64,000 bases of DNA from NCBI RefSeq assembly GCF_029029525.1, contig NZ_JAKJSC010000002.1, positions 372,001-436,000 on the forward strand. The letters run 5' to 3'. Positions within the stretch are counted from its first letter, which is position 1. Each line of letters begins with the position of its first letter. The position numbers were made by a program, and so were the translations under genes. Positions 10,607 to 19,997 of the stretch are shown piece after piece. The stretch comes from Labilibaculum sp. DW002 (lineage in GTDB: Bacteria > Bacteroidota > Bacteroidia > Bacteroidales > Marinifilaceae). The notes under the pieces were generated by a model that was not told the DNA's origin, searched no databases, and saw only the letters and a list, made by a program, of their open reading frames with translations.

Positions 10607-12541
10607 ATGTTTCGACATTCTTTTATATTGATTATTTGTTTGCTGATTGGCCTTACTTCCAATGGGCAGAAGAAATATAGCATTAAGTCAAAAAAGGCGA
10701 TTAAGAACTATGAGGCTGCTGCCGAAACTTATCGTCAAATGGACAATGTAGAATCCTTAAAATACCTAGAACAAGCTGTTGAGAAAAGTCCTAAGTTTAT
10801 TGAAGCTTGGTTGTTTATGGCTGATGTGTTGCATGAAACAGGTGAAACACAAAAGGAAATTGCGGCCTATTTAAAGGCTATTGAAATCAGTCCTGATTTT
10901 TTTTCGAACGTTCATTTTAACTTGGGGAATGCTTATTTGAAAATTGGTGAGTATGAAAAAGCACAAAAAAAATACAAAGATTTTTTAGCCATCCATAAGA
11001 TCTCATCTCGAAACAAAGCCTTGGCAAAATCGAATTTGAAAAATTGCCAGTTTGCATTGGAAGCGATCTCAAATCCAGTGGATTTTAATCCTGAAAATTT
11101 AGGCGAAACGGTCAATTCTAAGTTTGATGAATACTGGCCAAGTCTTACCGCCGATGAGGAATTATTAGTTTTTACTCGCTTGGTCGGAGATGAAAAGGAA
11201 GTAACGATTAAAAGACAAGAAGATTTTTACTATTCCTATAAGCAAGATAGTTTATGGCTGCCTTCGAAACCATTATCGACCGTTATTAATACAGCGAAAA
11301 ATGAAGGAGCACAAAGTATAACTGCAGATGGTAAATACATGTATTTTACAGCTTGTAGTCGTCCAGATGGTTATGGGAGATGTGATATTTACTATTCCGT
11401 AAAGGAAGGCTCAGAATGGTCTACTCCAATAAATTTAGGTAAACCAATTAATTCGAAAGGCTGGGAAGCACAGCCAAGTATTTCTGCCGATGGACAAGAG
11501 TTGTATTTTGTTAGCAATCGAAAATCGGGTAAAGGAAAAATGGATATTTGGCATTCGCGACTAATCGAAATTCAAGCCAACGGAAAACCTCGATGGACAC
11601 AGCCAGAAAATCTTTCAATTAACTCTTCAAAAAACGAAATGTCTCCCTTTATTCATGCAGGAAATAGATATCTGGTATTTTCATCGGATGGCTTAACTGG
11701 AATGGGTGGATATGATCTTTTTAAAACCGAGCTTGATGAAGATCAAAAATGGAGTGAACCTGTAAATATGGGCTATCCAATAAATACTTACCATGATGAA
11801 GTTGGTTTGGTTGTTACAGCAAGAGGAGATAAGGCCTATTTTTCATCGGACCGTTTAGAAGGAAAAGGAAAGGATATTTTCAGCTTCGATATGCCGATTG
11901 AGCTTCAGCCTCCTTCGGTTTCCTGGTTGAAAGGTAATGTGTTGGATGCAAAAACGAGGAAGCCAATTTATGCTTCCTTAATGCTGATTGATTTGCAAAA
12001 TAAGGATACAATAAGTCAGATTAAATCGGATCGAAAGAATGGTAATTATTTGGTTTGTTTACCAGCCGGCCGAGATTATCTTTTTTCCGCTAAAGCGGAT
12101 GATTATTTGTTCTATTCTGATCATTTTGAGATGTTAGATCAAAAGAAAAAGACAGATCCTCAAATATTGGATATTAATTTGAGTAGAGTTGAAAAAGGAA
12201 GTGAAATTGTACTTCGAAATGTCTTTTTTGAGCTGGATTCATGGGAGATATTGCCAAAATCAGAAATTGAGTTAGAATATTTATTTGATTTACTACTTAA
12301 AAATGAGGAGTGGAAAATAGAAATTGGTGGTCATACGGATAATTCAGGAAGCGAAGACCATAATATTTCACTTTCCAATAAAAGAGCCAAAGCTGTCTGC
12401 GATTTCTTAATTTCTTCAGGAATTGATAAAGATCGATTGCAATTTAAAGGTTATGGAGCTTCTCAGCCAATCGCTACAAATGATTCGGAAAAAGGACGAA
12501 GTGTAAACCGAAGAACAGAATTTAAAATCCTCGAAAAATAA
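10607..12541 (+). CDS. TPR / PD40-repeat / OmpA-family outer-membrane protein
   Basis: This envelope protein has four parts: a signal peptide (MFRHSFILIICLLIGLTSNG), TPR helices at about residues 30-150, PD40 beta-propeller repeats at about 200-430 (several ADG..LYF and SSDR units), and a small carboxypeptidase-regulatory-like beta domain at about 435-510. An OmpA peptidoglycan-binding domain follows to the end, with GGHTDNSGSEDHN and NRRTEFKI. This arrangement is common in Bacteroidota, including proteins associated with the type IX secretion system and gliding (PorE-type), but no other secretion gene is adjacent. It probably anchors an envelope complex to peptidoglycan. It lies 9 bp after the nuclease gene and 6 bp before the desulfurase. 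Confidence 0.88.
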   Translation: MFRHSFILIICLLIGLTSNGQKKYSIKSKKAIKNYEAAAETYRQMDNVESLKYLEQAVEKSPKFIEAWLFMADVLHETGETQKEIAAYLKAIEISPDFFSNVHFNLGNAYLKIGEYEKAQKKYKDFLAIHKISSRNKALAKSNLKNCQFALEAISNPVDFNPENLGETVNSKFDEYWPSLTADEELLVFTRLVGDEKEVTIKRQEDFYYSYKQDSLWLPSKPLSTVINTAKNEGAQSITADGKYMYFTACSRPDGYGRCDIYYSVKEGSEWSTPINLGKPINSKGWEAQPSISADGQELYFVSNRKSGKGKMDIWHSRLIEIQANGKPRWTQPENLSINSSKNEMSPFIHAGNRYLVFSSDGLTGMGGYDLFKTELDEDQKWSEPVNMGYPINTYHDEVGLVVTARGDKAYFSSDRLEGKGKDIFSFDMPIELQPPSVSWLKGNVLDAKTRKPIYASLMLIDLQNKDTISQIKSDRKNGNYLVCLPAGRDYLFSAKADDYLFYSDHFEMLDQKKKTDPQILDINLSRVEKGSEIVLRNVFFELDSWEILPKSEIELEYLFDLLLKNEEWKIEIGGHTDNSGSEDHNISLSNKRAKAVCDFLISSGIDKDRLQFKGYGASQPIATNDSEKGRSVNRRTEFKILEK

Positions 12542-12547
12542 AATAAT

Positions 12548-13684
12548 ATGCTGCCTATTTATTTAGATTACAACGCTACTACACCTGTAGCACCAGAAGT
12601 TGCTGATGCGATGTTGCCGTATTTAAAGGATTTTTTTGGCAATCCGTCTAGCGCTCATATTTATGGTCAGCAAAGCAAAAAAGCGGTTGACAAGGCTAGA
12701 GGACATGTTGCTCAATTGCTGAATTGCCATCCGAAAGATTTGATTTTCACCAGTGGAGGAACAGAGTCAAATAATTATGCTTTAAAAGGCTATGCTTTTG
12801 CAAATAGAAGTAAGGGAAATCATATTATCACTTCTTCCATAGAGCATCCCGCTGTTAGCGAGGTTTGTAAATATTTGGAGACAGAAGGTTTTGAAGTGAC
12901 ATATTTACCGGTTGATGAAACAGGGCGTGTGCAAATCGCTGACGTGGAGGCTGCTATTCGACCCGAAACGATTTTAATTTCGGTGATGTATGCTAATAAT
13001 GAGGTAGGAACTCTTCAACCAATAGCAGAAATTGCGAAAATTGCGAAGCAAAATGGGATTGTTGTACATTCTGATTGTGCGCAGGCAGTAGGCAAGGTTA
13101 TCGTAAATGTTGAGGAGCTAGGTGTTGACTTGTTAACTGTTGCCGGTCATAAATTTTATGGACCAAAAGGAATTGGTGCTTTGTATATTAAGAAAGGTGT
13201 TAATTTACAAAAGTTGATGCATGGGGCTGATCATGAAGGCAATAGAAGGGCAGGAACAGAAAATGTATTGGAAGCTGTTGGATTGGGAAAAGCTGCTGAA
13301 CTGGCTGCGTCAGGAGAAGACGAAAGAATAAAATATGAAAAAACACTGATTTCACAATTACGAAATGAATTAGAGCAATTAGATGAGATTCAGTTTAATG
13401 GAAACCCAGATTTTTCATTGCCTAATACTTTAAGTGTCTCTTTTAAAAACCTACAGGCAAATAGAATTTTAGGTAGAATGAAAAATGTGGCTGCTTCGGC
13501 AGGGGCTGCATGTCATACTGATTCTATAAGCATATCCGCTACATTAGAAGCTATGAAAGTTCCTATGGAATATGCAATGGGAACCATTCGCTTTTCGGTT
13601 GGTAGATACACGACTAAATTAGAAATGGAAAAAGCTGCACAAGAAATAATAGACAGCGTTCAAGCACTTCGCAAAGAATTGTAA
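12548..13684 (+). CDS. Cysteine desulfurase / selenocysteine lyase-like PLP enzyme (NifS family)
   Basis: This class V aminotransferase-fold enzyme removes sulfur (or selenium) from cysteine (or selenocysteine) as a protein persulfide. The PLP lysine is Lys202 in AGHKFYGPKG and the catalytic cysteine is Cys322. The loop around Cys322 reads SAGAACHTDS rather than the GSACTS of IscS/NifS. GAACHxD is the pattern I know from animal selenocysteine lyase. The rest, including the GTENV motif and ending in FSVGRYTT, is typical of the NifS group. No iscU or suf gene is adjacent, so it may act in tRNA thiolation or selenium recycling rather than as the main Fe-S desulfurase. It is the last gene of the run starting at 7032. 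Confidence 0.88.
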   Translation: MLPIYLDYNATTPVAPEVADAMLPYLKDFFGNPSSAHIYGQQSKKAVDKARGHVAQLLNCHPKDLIFTSGGTESNNYALKGYAFANRSKGNHIITSSIEHPAVSEVCKYLETEGFEVTYLPVDETGRVQIADVEAAIRPETILISVMYANNEVGTLQPIAEIAKIAKQNGIVVHSDCAQAVGKVIVNVEELGVDLLTVAGHKFYGPKGIGALYIKKGVNLQKLMHGADHEGNRRAGTENVLEAVGLGKAAELAASGEDERIKYEKTLISQLRNELEQLDEIQFNGNPDFSLPNTLSVSFKNLQANRILGRMKNVAASAGAACHTDSISISATLEAMKVPMEYAMGTIRFSVGRYTTKLEMEKAAQEIIDSVQALRKEL

Positions 13685-13693
13685 AATCTTGCT

Positions 13694-14227
13694 CTAATGG
13701 GAGAATCTCTCACTGCTTTGTAATAGTTTGCTTGCCATTTTAATCGTATTGTCTTTTAAGGTTTGATTTAACCAACGAGTTTTTCCTGATTTTTTATACA
13801 ACTTGCTTTTGGAGAACCAATCAGTAGGATAGGAAGTTACAGAAGGAATTCCTTGTTTGCCATATTCAGGTATGCTCTTGTAATAAATATTGCATAATTC
13901 AATTGTAGAATTATCATGAACGAGTATTGTAAAGTGCATTTTGGTTTGATAAACAGATTCCTTTTTGCTTAAAAAAATAGGTACTGAAGCTTTGTATTTC
14001 ACATCTCCAACCTTTGGATTAAAATATACTATTTCACCAATTACATCATTAGGAAGAGCGTTTAACCAATTTGTAATTTGATTTGATTCAATCTGCTTCT
14101 GCTGATTTTTCGCTTCAAATTTTAGATTTCCACTGTCATCCGTTATCAAAATAATGTTATCAGACACTTGTGCAAACAAGGAAGTGTTTATTGAAAATGC
14201 TAACAATAAAAATAGAAGATGTTTCAT
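13694..14227 (-). CDS. Secreted hypothetical protein
   Basis: A clear signal peptide (MKHLLFLLLAFSINTSLFAQ) opens a 177-aa protein. The mature part alternates short beta strands and ends in a helical KMASKLLQSSE segment, loosely like small secreted DUF4468-type proteins of Bacteroidota. That resemblance is weak and I do not assign a function. It is convergent with the desulfurase gene, 9 bp apart, with no obvious terminator between them. Confidence 0.65.
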   Translation of the reverse strand: MKHLLFLLLAFSINTSLFAQVSDNIILITDDSGNLKFEAKNQQKQIESNQITNWLNALPNDVIGEIVYFNPKVGDVKYKASVPIFLSKKESVYQTKMHFTILVHDNSTIELCNIYYKSIPEYGKQGIPSVTSYPTDWFSKSKLYKKSGKTRWLNQTLKDNTIKMASKLLQSSERFSH

Positions 14228-14440
14228 AAGAGAAGGTTTTGAATTAGTAATTCAATAGTGTGTCACACTCTTGTTTAATTTACTGCATTTTGCTGATTTT
14301 TCAAAATGATAAAAATTAAAAGGAAAGATAAGTATTGCTTTGTTTGCGTGTAATCAGAGAGATAAGGTGCTTGTGTTATGTTCAATACGATAAATTTGGC
14401 ATACTTGACACTTGTTTATTAATTGATCTTGAGATAAATT
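14228..14440. other. Intergenic region upstream of the sRNA candidate
   Basis: I see no gene in this AT-rich stretch. It must hold the promoter of the minus-strand secreted protein. A plain short palindrome (GTGTCACAC) lies at about 14259-14267. Confidence 0.3.
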
Positions 14441-14568
14441 TACTATTGTAGTAAAAAGGTAGAAGTACCTTAGTTTAGCATATTAGGCTTAGCGTGTTTT
14501 CAGTTCATTCTAAGTTTTTAGTATGGTTTTAGTTGTAAGTAATAGGAAAGGGGCATTGCCCCTTTTTC
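14441..14568 (+). ncRNA. Candidate small RNA with own promoter and terminator
   Basis: A near-consensus -7 box (TACTATTG, 14441-14448) precedes a hairpin at the predicted 5' end (AAGGTA-GAAG-TACCTT, 14456-14471). About 75 nt later comes a strong terminator (AAAGGGGC-ATT-GCCCCTTT, 14547-14565, then T-rich). No ORF fits in between, and the genes on both sides are transcribed away or start further downstream. The implied transcript is about 115 nt. I could not match it to a known family such as 6S RNA. Confidence 0.38.
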
Positions 14569-14699
14569 TTTTTCCAAAAAATCTAAGCTTATTTTCTTTA
14601 TCAACCTTTCATTAAAAGTGATGAATAATTCTCTTTATTGATAATGGATTCATAATTTTGTTATACGCACAAATTTTATGCGAAAAGGACAACTTTTTT

Positions 14700-17600
14700 A
14701 TGACTCATATATATTCTCATTATAGATTACTTTTAATTCTTATTTTTCTTTTTAGTAGTTTTTTAGTTTCAGCTCAACGTATTCCTATTCAAGAAAACAG
14801 ATTGATTGATCGATTAAGTGAAAACAATCAATGGGCAGATTCAATTTTATCTACTTTGAATGAAGAGGAGAGGATTGCTCAATTGTTTATGGTTGCGGCA
14901 TACTCCAATAAAAGTAAGGCAGAGGCAGATAAGATTGCCAAGCTAGTAGGAGAATATCAAATTGGGGGTATTATCTTCTTTCAAGGAACACCTGGCAAAC
15001 AAGCAGAATTAACCAATAAATATCAAAGTTTGGCTAAAGTTCCGCTTTGGATTGGAATGGATGCCGAGAATGGCCTCGGAACCAGATTGAAGCAAACTTT
15101 GCGTTATCCTAGACAAATTACTTTAGGTGCAATTCAAGATGATGAGTTGATTTTTCAATTGGGGAAGCAGATAGGAAAAGAATGTAAAAGATTAGGCGTT
15201 CACGTTAATTTTTCGCCTGTAATGGACGTTAATAATAATGCGCTTAACCCTGTAATTAATAGTCGTTCATTTGGCGAAGATCGTTTTAATGTCAGCAATA
15301 AATCTCATGCTTTTGCAACAGGAATGCAAAAATCAGGTATTGTAGCAGTGGGTAAACATTTTCCAGGACATGGAGATACCGAAACAGATTCACATTTTGA
15401 ACTTCCTTTGGTTGATCATCAAAGAACAAGGTTAGATTCAATTGAATTGTTTCCATTTCGTTTGTTAATAGAGAATGGTTTAGGAGGAATCATGGTTTCT
15501 CATTTAAATATTCCAGCCCTCGATTCTGTTCAGAAAGTTGCAACCTTATCCAAGCCAATTGTTTCCAATTTGCTAAAAGAAGAAATGGGTTTTAAGGGAA
15601 TTGTATTTACCGATGCTTTGAACATGAAAGGGGTAAGTAAGTATTATTCCAAAGGAGTGGTTGATGCTAAGGCATTAATTGCAGGTAACGATGTGCTTCT
15701 ATTTACCGAAGATGTGGCAAAGGCGATTAAGGAGATAAAACTTGCAATTCAAAAAGGAGAGCTTTCGCAAAAAGAGATTGATGAGAAATGTTTAAAAATA
15801 TTAAAAGCCAAGCATTGGTTGAATTTGTCAAAGTACAAACCAATTGAGATGAACCGCTTGTGGTCTGGCTTAAATACTCAAGATGGTTTTTTATTAAGAA
15901 GGAAGTTAACCGAAAATGCAATTACGCTCGTAAAGAACGATGACGATTTAATTCCTTTAAAGAGACTGGATACTTTAAAGATTGCATCGGTTGCAATGGG
16001 TGTTCCAATACGAAATCGGTTTCAGGAATACATGGGTAGATATGCAGATATTGACTTTTTTCAGATCGAGAAAAATGCATCCATTGAGAGCTATTTCAAT
16101 TTGTTGAAGAAGTTAGACAAGTACAACTTAGTGATTGTTAGCAAGCACGATAGCGATCTTCGTGTTACAAGGAGATTTGGAATCACAAATCAGACTATTG
16201 AGTTTCTATCCGAGATATCAAAAAGAAAAAAAGTGATTTTTGATCTCTTTGCAAATCCTTATGGCTTGGATCTATATGAAGATACCGATCGATTAAAAGG
16301 AATCATGGTTTCTTATGAGGATAATCGCGAAACGCAGATGGCTTCTGCACAAATTATTTTTGGAGGTCTTGCTTCAAAAGGAAAGCTGCCAGTATCCGTA
16401 GGAAATAACTTCCCTATTGGAACAGGATTTGAAACGAAACATAATCGCTTAGGATTTTCTTTGCCAGAACAGGTTGGCTTAAAAACCTTACAATTGAATG
16501 TTATTGATTCTATTGTGGAGGATGCGATTAAGAAAAAGGCAAGTCCTGGATGTCAAGTATTGGTTGCAAGAAAAGGTAAAATTGTTTTTAATAAATCATA
16601 CGGACATCATACTTATAGCAAAAAGACAGAAGTACGTAATCCTGATATATATGATTTGGCATCTCTTACGAAGATTACTGCAACGCTGCCTAGTATTATG
16701 CAGATGAGTGATGAGGGCTGGATTGATGTTGATAAAACACTAGGTGACTATTACTCAAAAGCGAAGAACTCGAATAAGGATACTTTGGTTTTAAGAAAGA
16801 TATTGGCACATGAGGCTCGCTTGTTGAGTTGGAAACCATTTCATTGGGAATCTATCGATTCAACAAGTTTTGACAAGGAGTTGTTTAGTCGGAAATATTC
16901 GAAACGATATAGTTTAAAAGTGGCGGACCGATTGTATCTCGATCGGAATTACAAATTTAGAAAGGGAATTTTCTCTAAAGTAAAATCCGATGAGTTTCCA
17001 ACACGTGTAGCGAATGCAATGTATATCAACAAAGGGTATCACGATACGATTATCAATCAAATTTTGGCTTCAGAATTAAGAGAATCGAATGGCTATAAAT
17101 ACAGCGATTTAGGCTTTATTTTAATGGGTGAGATGATTAAAGAAACTGCAGGCAAAAGAATTGATCAATATGTGAAAAAGAATTTTTATGACATGTTGGG
17201 AGCTTCAAGTTTAGGTTACTTGCCGTTAAAACGATTTAATTCGAAACGAATTGTACCAACTCAAAACGATAAATTCTTTCGTAAGCAGTGGCTCGAAGGT
17301 TATGTGCATGATCCTAGTTCTGCGATGTTAGGAGGGGTTTCTGGACATGCAGGTGTATTCGGGAATGCTAGTGATTTGGCAAAAATGATTCAGATGTATC
17401 TGCAGGGTGGAACTTATGGTGGTGAAACATACATTAGTGCGGAGACCATGAATCAATTTACCTCAAGAGCATATCCTGATACTGAGAACAGAAGAGGAAT
17501 TGGCTTCGATAAGCCTTTTTACGACACTAAAGAAAAAGGAGGACCAACTTGTGAACAAGCTTCGGAATTGAGCTTTGGGCATACTGGCTTTACGGGAACG

Positions 17601-17810
17601 ATGGTTTGGGTTGATCCAAAATATGATTTGGTATATATATTTCTTTCGAATCGTATTTGCCCCGATGAATCAAATACAAAATTGATGAAGATGGATGTAC
17701 GAACGAAAATTCAGGAAGAGATTTACAAAGCTATAATTTCGGACGATTCATCTAATCCTGAATATTTAAGTTTGCCATTTTCACCATTTGGAAAAGGGGT
17801 GCTTTATTAG
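14700..17810 (+). CDS. Glycoside hydrolase family 3 fused to a serine hydrolase (beta-lactamase/DD-peptidase fold)
   Basis: This secreted two-enzyme fusion of 1036 aa starts at ATG 14700, where a signal peptide begins (a TTG lies 42 bases upstream). The N-terminal half is a GH3 domain of the NagZ type, with GKHFPGHGDTETDSH near residue 218 and the nucleophile Asp near residue 303 in FTDALNMKG. A GH3 C-terminal alpha/beta domain follows. From about residue 600 comes a beta-lactamase-fold serine hydrolase with SLTK (near 653), a YSD motif (near 800) and HTG (near 960). The combination suggests an envelope enzyme cutting N-acetylglucosaminides and a linked peptide or ester, most plausibly in peptidoglycan turnover. 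The fusion is known in Bacteroidota. Its 3' end overlaps the convergent CYTH gene by 30 bp. Confidence 0.9.
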   Translation: MTHIYSHYRLLLILIFLFSSFLVSAQRIPIQENRLIDRLSENNQWADSILSTLNEEERIAQLFMVAAYSNKSKAEADKIAKLVGEYQIGGIIFFQGTPGKQAELTNKYQSLAKVPLWIGMDAENGLGTRLKQTLRYPRQITLGAIQDDELIFQLGKQIGKECKRLGVHVNFSPVMDVNNNALNPVINSRSFGEDRFNVSNKSHAFATGMQKSGIVAVGKHFPGHGDTETDSHFELPLVDHQRTRLDSIELFPFRLLIENGLGGIMVSHLNIPALDSVQKVATLSKPIVSNLLKEEMGFKGIVFTDALNMKGVSKYYSKGVVDAKALIAGNDVLLFTEDVAKAIKEIKLAIQKGELSQKEIDEKCLKILKAKHWLNLSKYKPIEMNRLWSGLNTQDGFLLRRKLTENAITLVKNDDDLIPLKRLDTLKIASVAMGVPIRNRFQEYMGRYADIDFFQIEKNASIESYFNLLKKLDKYNLVIVSKHDSDLRVTRRFGITNQTIEFLSEISKRKKVIFDLFANPYGLDLYEDTDRLKGIMVSYEDNRETQMASAQIIFGGLASKGKLPVSVGNNFPIGTGFETKHNRLGFSLPEQVGLKTLQLNVIDSIVEDAIKKKASPGCQVLVARKGKIVFNKSYGHHTYSKKTEVRNPDIYDLASLTKITATLPSIMQMSDEGWIDVDKTLGDYYSKAKNSNKDTLVLRKILAHEARLLSWKPFHWESIDSTSFDKELFSRKYSKRYSLKVADRLYLDRNYKFRKGIFSKVKSDEFPTRVANAMYINKGYHDTIINQILASELRESNGYKYSDLGFILMGEMIKETAGKRIDQYVKKNFYDMLGASSLGYLPLKRFNSKRIVPTQNDKFFRKQWLEGYVHDPSSAMLGGVSGHAGVFGNASDLAKMIQMYLQGGTYGGETYISAETMNQFTSRAYPDTENRRGIGFDKPFYDTKEKGGPTCEQASELSFGHTGFTGTMVWVDPKYDLVYIFLSNRICPDESNTKLMKMDVRTKIQEEIYKAIISDDSSNPEYLSLPFSPFGKGVLY

Positions 17811-18239
17811 TTCAACGTTTAAATATTTGGGATCCTTGGTTACTTCGGTGTTAATCCAGTTTGGTAAATTGATTTCTTGTTCTTCCGAGGAAAGTTCTAC
17901 TTCAGCAACAATCAATCCTTTGTTTTCGCCTTCAAAAACATCAACTTCCCATAGTAAATTTTCATACTTGATTAGATAACGAATCTTCTCAATTTTTGAT
18001 TCGCAAAGTACTAAAAGTTCATTCGCATCCTTCATTGGGATTTCGTATTCAAACTCCGATCTACGAAGTGGATTAGTTCCTGTTTTAATAGTTAACAATG
18101 CTTTATTACCGGCAATTCTTATGCGTAGACTTTTATCTGGATCGCTCCAAACATAGCCTTGAATCAACTTTTTTCCTTCATTTGGAAGTTGCAGTAATTC
18201 TGGCTTTACCAGATATTTCCTTTCTATTTCTAATGGCAT
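17781..18239 (-). CDS. CYTH-domain (triphosphate tunnel) protein
   Basis: This small member of the CYTH/TTM superfamily, such as inorganic triphosphatases, begins with the signature ExExK at Glu4, Glu6 and Lys8 (LEIERKYLV). Charged strands typical of the tunnel follow (SLRIRI, ALLTIKTG, EFEYEIP, LWEVDVFEG). At 152 aa it has the usual length of stand-alone bacterial CYTH proteins. It lies 12 bp after coaX and is likely in the same operon. The last 30 bp overlap the end of the GH3 fusion on the other strand. Confidence 0.88.
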   Translation of the reverse strand: MPLEIERKYLVKPELLQLPNEGKKLIQGYVWSDPDKSLRIRIAGNKALLTIKTGTNPLRRSEFEYEIPMKDANELLVLCESKIEKIRYLIKYENLLWEVDVFEGENKGLIVAEVELSSEEQEINLPNWINTEVTKDPKYLNVELIKHPFSKW

Positions 18240-18251
18240 CGTATGTTGGTA

Positions 18252-19019
18252 TTACTTGTAAAATTGTTTTCCGATAATCTTAAGACCATCTAGTGTAAGC
18301 ATCGGTTCATGATGATCGAAACAATCAATCAAAGGTAGCATTACAGATGATAATCCTCCAGTAGCAATTATGGTAGTTTCTCCATTTAGCTCTTCCTTCA
18401 TTCCTTTTAGTAATGACTCAATTAAACCTTTATAACCGAGTACAATTCCGGCTTGCATGGCATGAACCGTATTTTTTCCAATACAGGATGGTGGAATTGC
18501 AATTTCAATATTTGGTAATTGAGCTGTTTTCTGTGAGAGTGATGCCATTGCAGTTTTTAACCCAGGAGCAATGGTCACACCAAGAAGGTTTCCGTCAGAT
18601 TGTATCACTGTGAAAGTAAGAGCAGTTCCAAAATCAACAACAATACAATTACCTGAATATTGATTGTGAGCAGCAACTGCATTGGCTACTAAATCTGTTC
18701 CAATTTCATAAGGATTGCTAATTCCAATATTGAGTTGAGGGTAGATCTCAGGGCCCAATACTAATGGATTCTGATTGAATAGTTTTTGAATCATCTCTTT
18801 AATTGGATGAATCAAAGAAGGAACGACGCTACTAAGCACAATTCGATCGATCTTATCTAAATCAATATTTCTACTTGCCAGTAAAGTTCTGTAAATAACC
18901 TCGTATTCATCTGCCGTTTTATTGGCAACGGTATGAATTCTAAATTGTTCGCACCAATGTTCATTGCTTGATATTCCACAAACAACATTTGAATTTCCAA
19001 TGTCGATAGCTAAAAGCAT
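18252..19019 (-). CDS. coaX: Type III pantothenate kinase
   Basis: This is the first enzyme of coenzyme A synthesis, phosphorylating pantothenate with ATP. It shows the ASKHA-fold motifs of the CoaX family: DIGNSN at the N-terminus, VDFGTALTFTVI in the middle and IATGGLSS near the end. The family GxDR motif reads GTDLVANAVAAHNQY here, so Arg is replaced by Leu; I note it without claiming an effect. The length of 255 aa is normal. It sits between a hydroxyacid dehydrogenase (27 bp upstream) and the CYTH gene (12 bp downstream), all on the minus strand. Confidence 0.93.
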   Translation of the reverse strand: MLLAIDIGNSNVVCGISSNEHWCEQFRIHTVANKTADEYEVIYRTLLASRNIDLDKIDRIVLSSVVPSLIHPIKEMIQKLFNQNPLVLGPEIYPQLNIGISNPYEIGTDLVANAVAAHNQYSGNCIVVDFGTALTFTVIQSDGNLLGVTIAPGLKTAMASLSQKTAQLPNIEIAIPPSCIGKNTVHAMQAGIVLGYKGLIESLLKGMKEELNGETTIIATGGLSSVMLPLIDCFDHHEPMLTLDGLKIIGKQFYK

Positions 19020-19046
19020 ATTTTTTAATTCTAAGTTTAATTGTAC

Positions 19047-19997
19047 TTAGTTAACTCTGTTTTTTTCGATTCCCTTAATTAAATATGAAATGATATTTTC
19101 GCTCGCTTCTAAACCCATTTCTATTCTAGTTTCAATGGTGGAAGTGCCAATGTGAGGTACCAATACTACATTGTTTGCCTTGAGTAAATCTGAGTGAATG
19201 AATGGCTCATTCTCAAATACATCCAATCCAGCTCCTGAAATTAATTTATCTTTTAAAGCTCTTACTAAAGCCTGCTCGTCAATAACAGAACCTCTTGCTG
19301 TATTAATTAATAAGCTTGAGGTTTTCATTTTTCGAAATTCTTTTTCTGATAGTAAATGATGAGTTTCAGGAGTTAGAGGGCAGTTTAAAGATACAATATC
19401 TGATTCTTCAAGGAGTTTATCCTTCTCTACGAAAGTATAATGTTCATATTTTTTGTCAGTGATTGGTTTTCTATTGTGATAAATGATTTTCATTCCAAAA
19501 ACAGATGCTTTTTCTGCTATTGATTTGCCTATTTTCCCCAAGCCTATAATTCCTAGTGTTTTTCCTCTTAAGGAATTGCCTAAGTTTTTCATAACTCCCC
19601 ATTCAAAATCAGGATTTGTTTTTAATTGAAAATGGCAATTGCTAACTTGCCTTGAAAGGGATAACATAAGGGCCAAACACAATTCTGCAGTTGGTTCACA
19701 AACAGCATCAGGAGTGTTGCAAAGAATGATGTTATTGTTATTTACTGCTTCGGTGTTGATGTTATTAAAGCCAACACCATAATTACTGATGATTTTTAAT
19801 TTTCGTCCAGCATTTATAATTTCTGCCGATATATCTCTATTGAATATTGACAAAAGAGCAGAACAATCGGGAATTAGCTTGATTAAATCACTATCAGAAA
19901 AGAATTCTTTTTTAGGATAAATTAATTCAAAATATTTTTCAAGTTCACTAAGTCCTTCTTTAGGAATAGCATATGTAACTAATATTTTATCTTTCAC
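19047..19997 (-). CDS. D-isomer-specific 2-hydroxyacid dehydrogenase (NAD-dependent)
   Basis: This cytoplasmic oxidoreductase interconverts 2-oxo and D-2-hydroxy acids. The family elements are visible in order: an N-terminal flavodoxin-like catalytic half, the Rossmann GIIGLGKIGKSIAE motif near residue 150, then the catalytic Arg in NTARGSVIDE, Glu in GAGLDVFENEP and His in LVPHIGTST. The exact substrate (glyoxylate, hydroxypyruvate, phenylpyruvate or other) cannot be read from the sequence. It is the first gene of a likely three-gene minus-strand unit with coaX and the CYTH gene. Confidence 0.88.
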   Translation of the reverse strand: MKDKILVTYAIPKEGLSELEKYFELIYPKKEFFSDSDLIKLIPDCSALLSIFNRDISAEIINAGRKLKIISNYGVGFNNINTEAVNNNNIILCNTPDAVCEPTAELCLALMLSLSRQVSNCHFQLKTNPDFEWGVMKNLGNSLRGKTLGIIGLGKIGKSIAEKASVFGMKIIYHNRKPITDKKYEHYTFVEKDKLLEESDIVSLNCPLTPETHHLLSEKEFRKMKTSSLLINTARGSVIDEQALVRALKDKLISGAGLDVFENEPFIHSDLLKANNVVLVPHIGTSTIETRIEMGLEASENIISYLIKGIEKNRVN

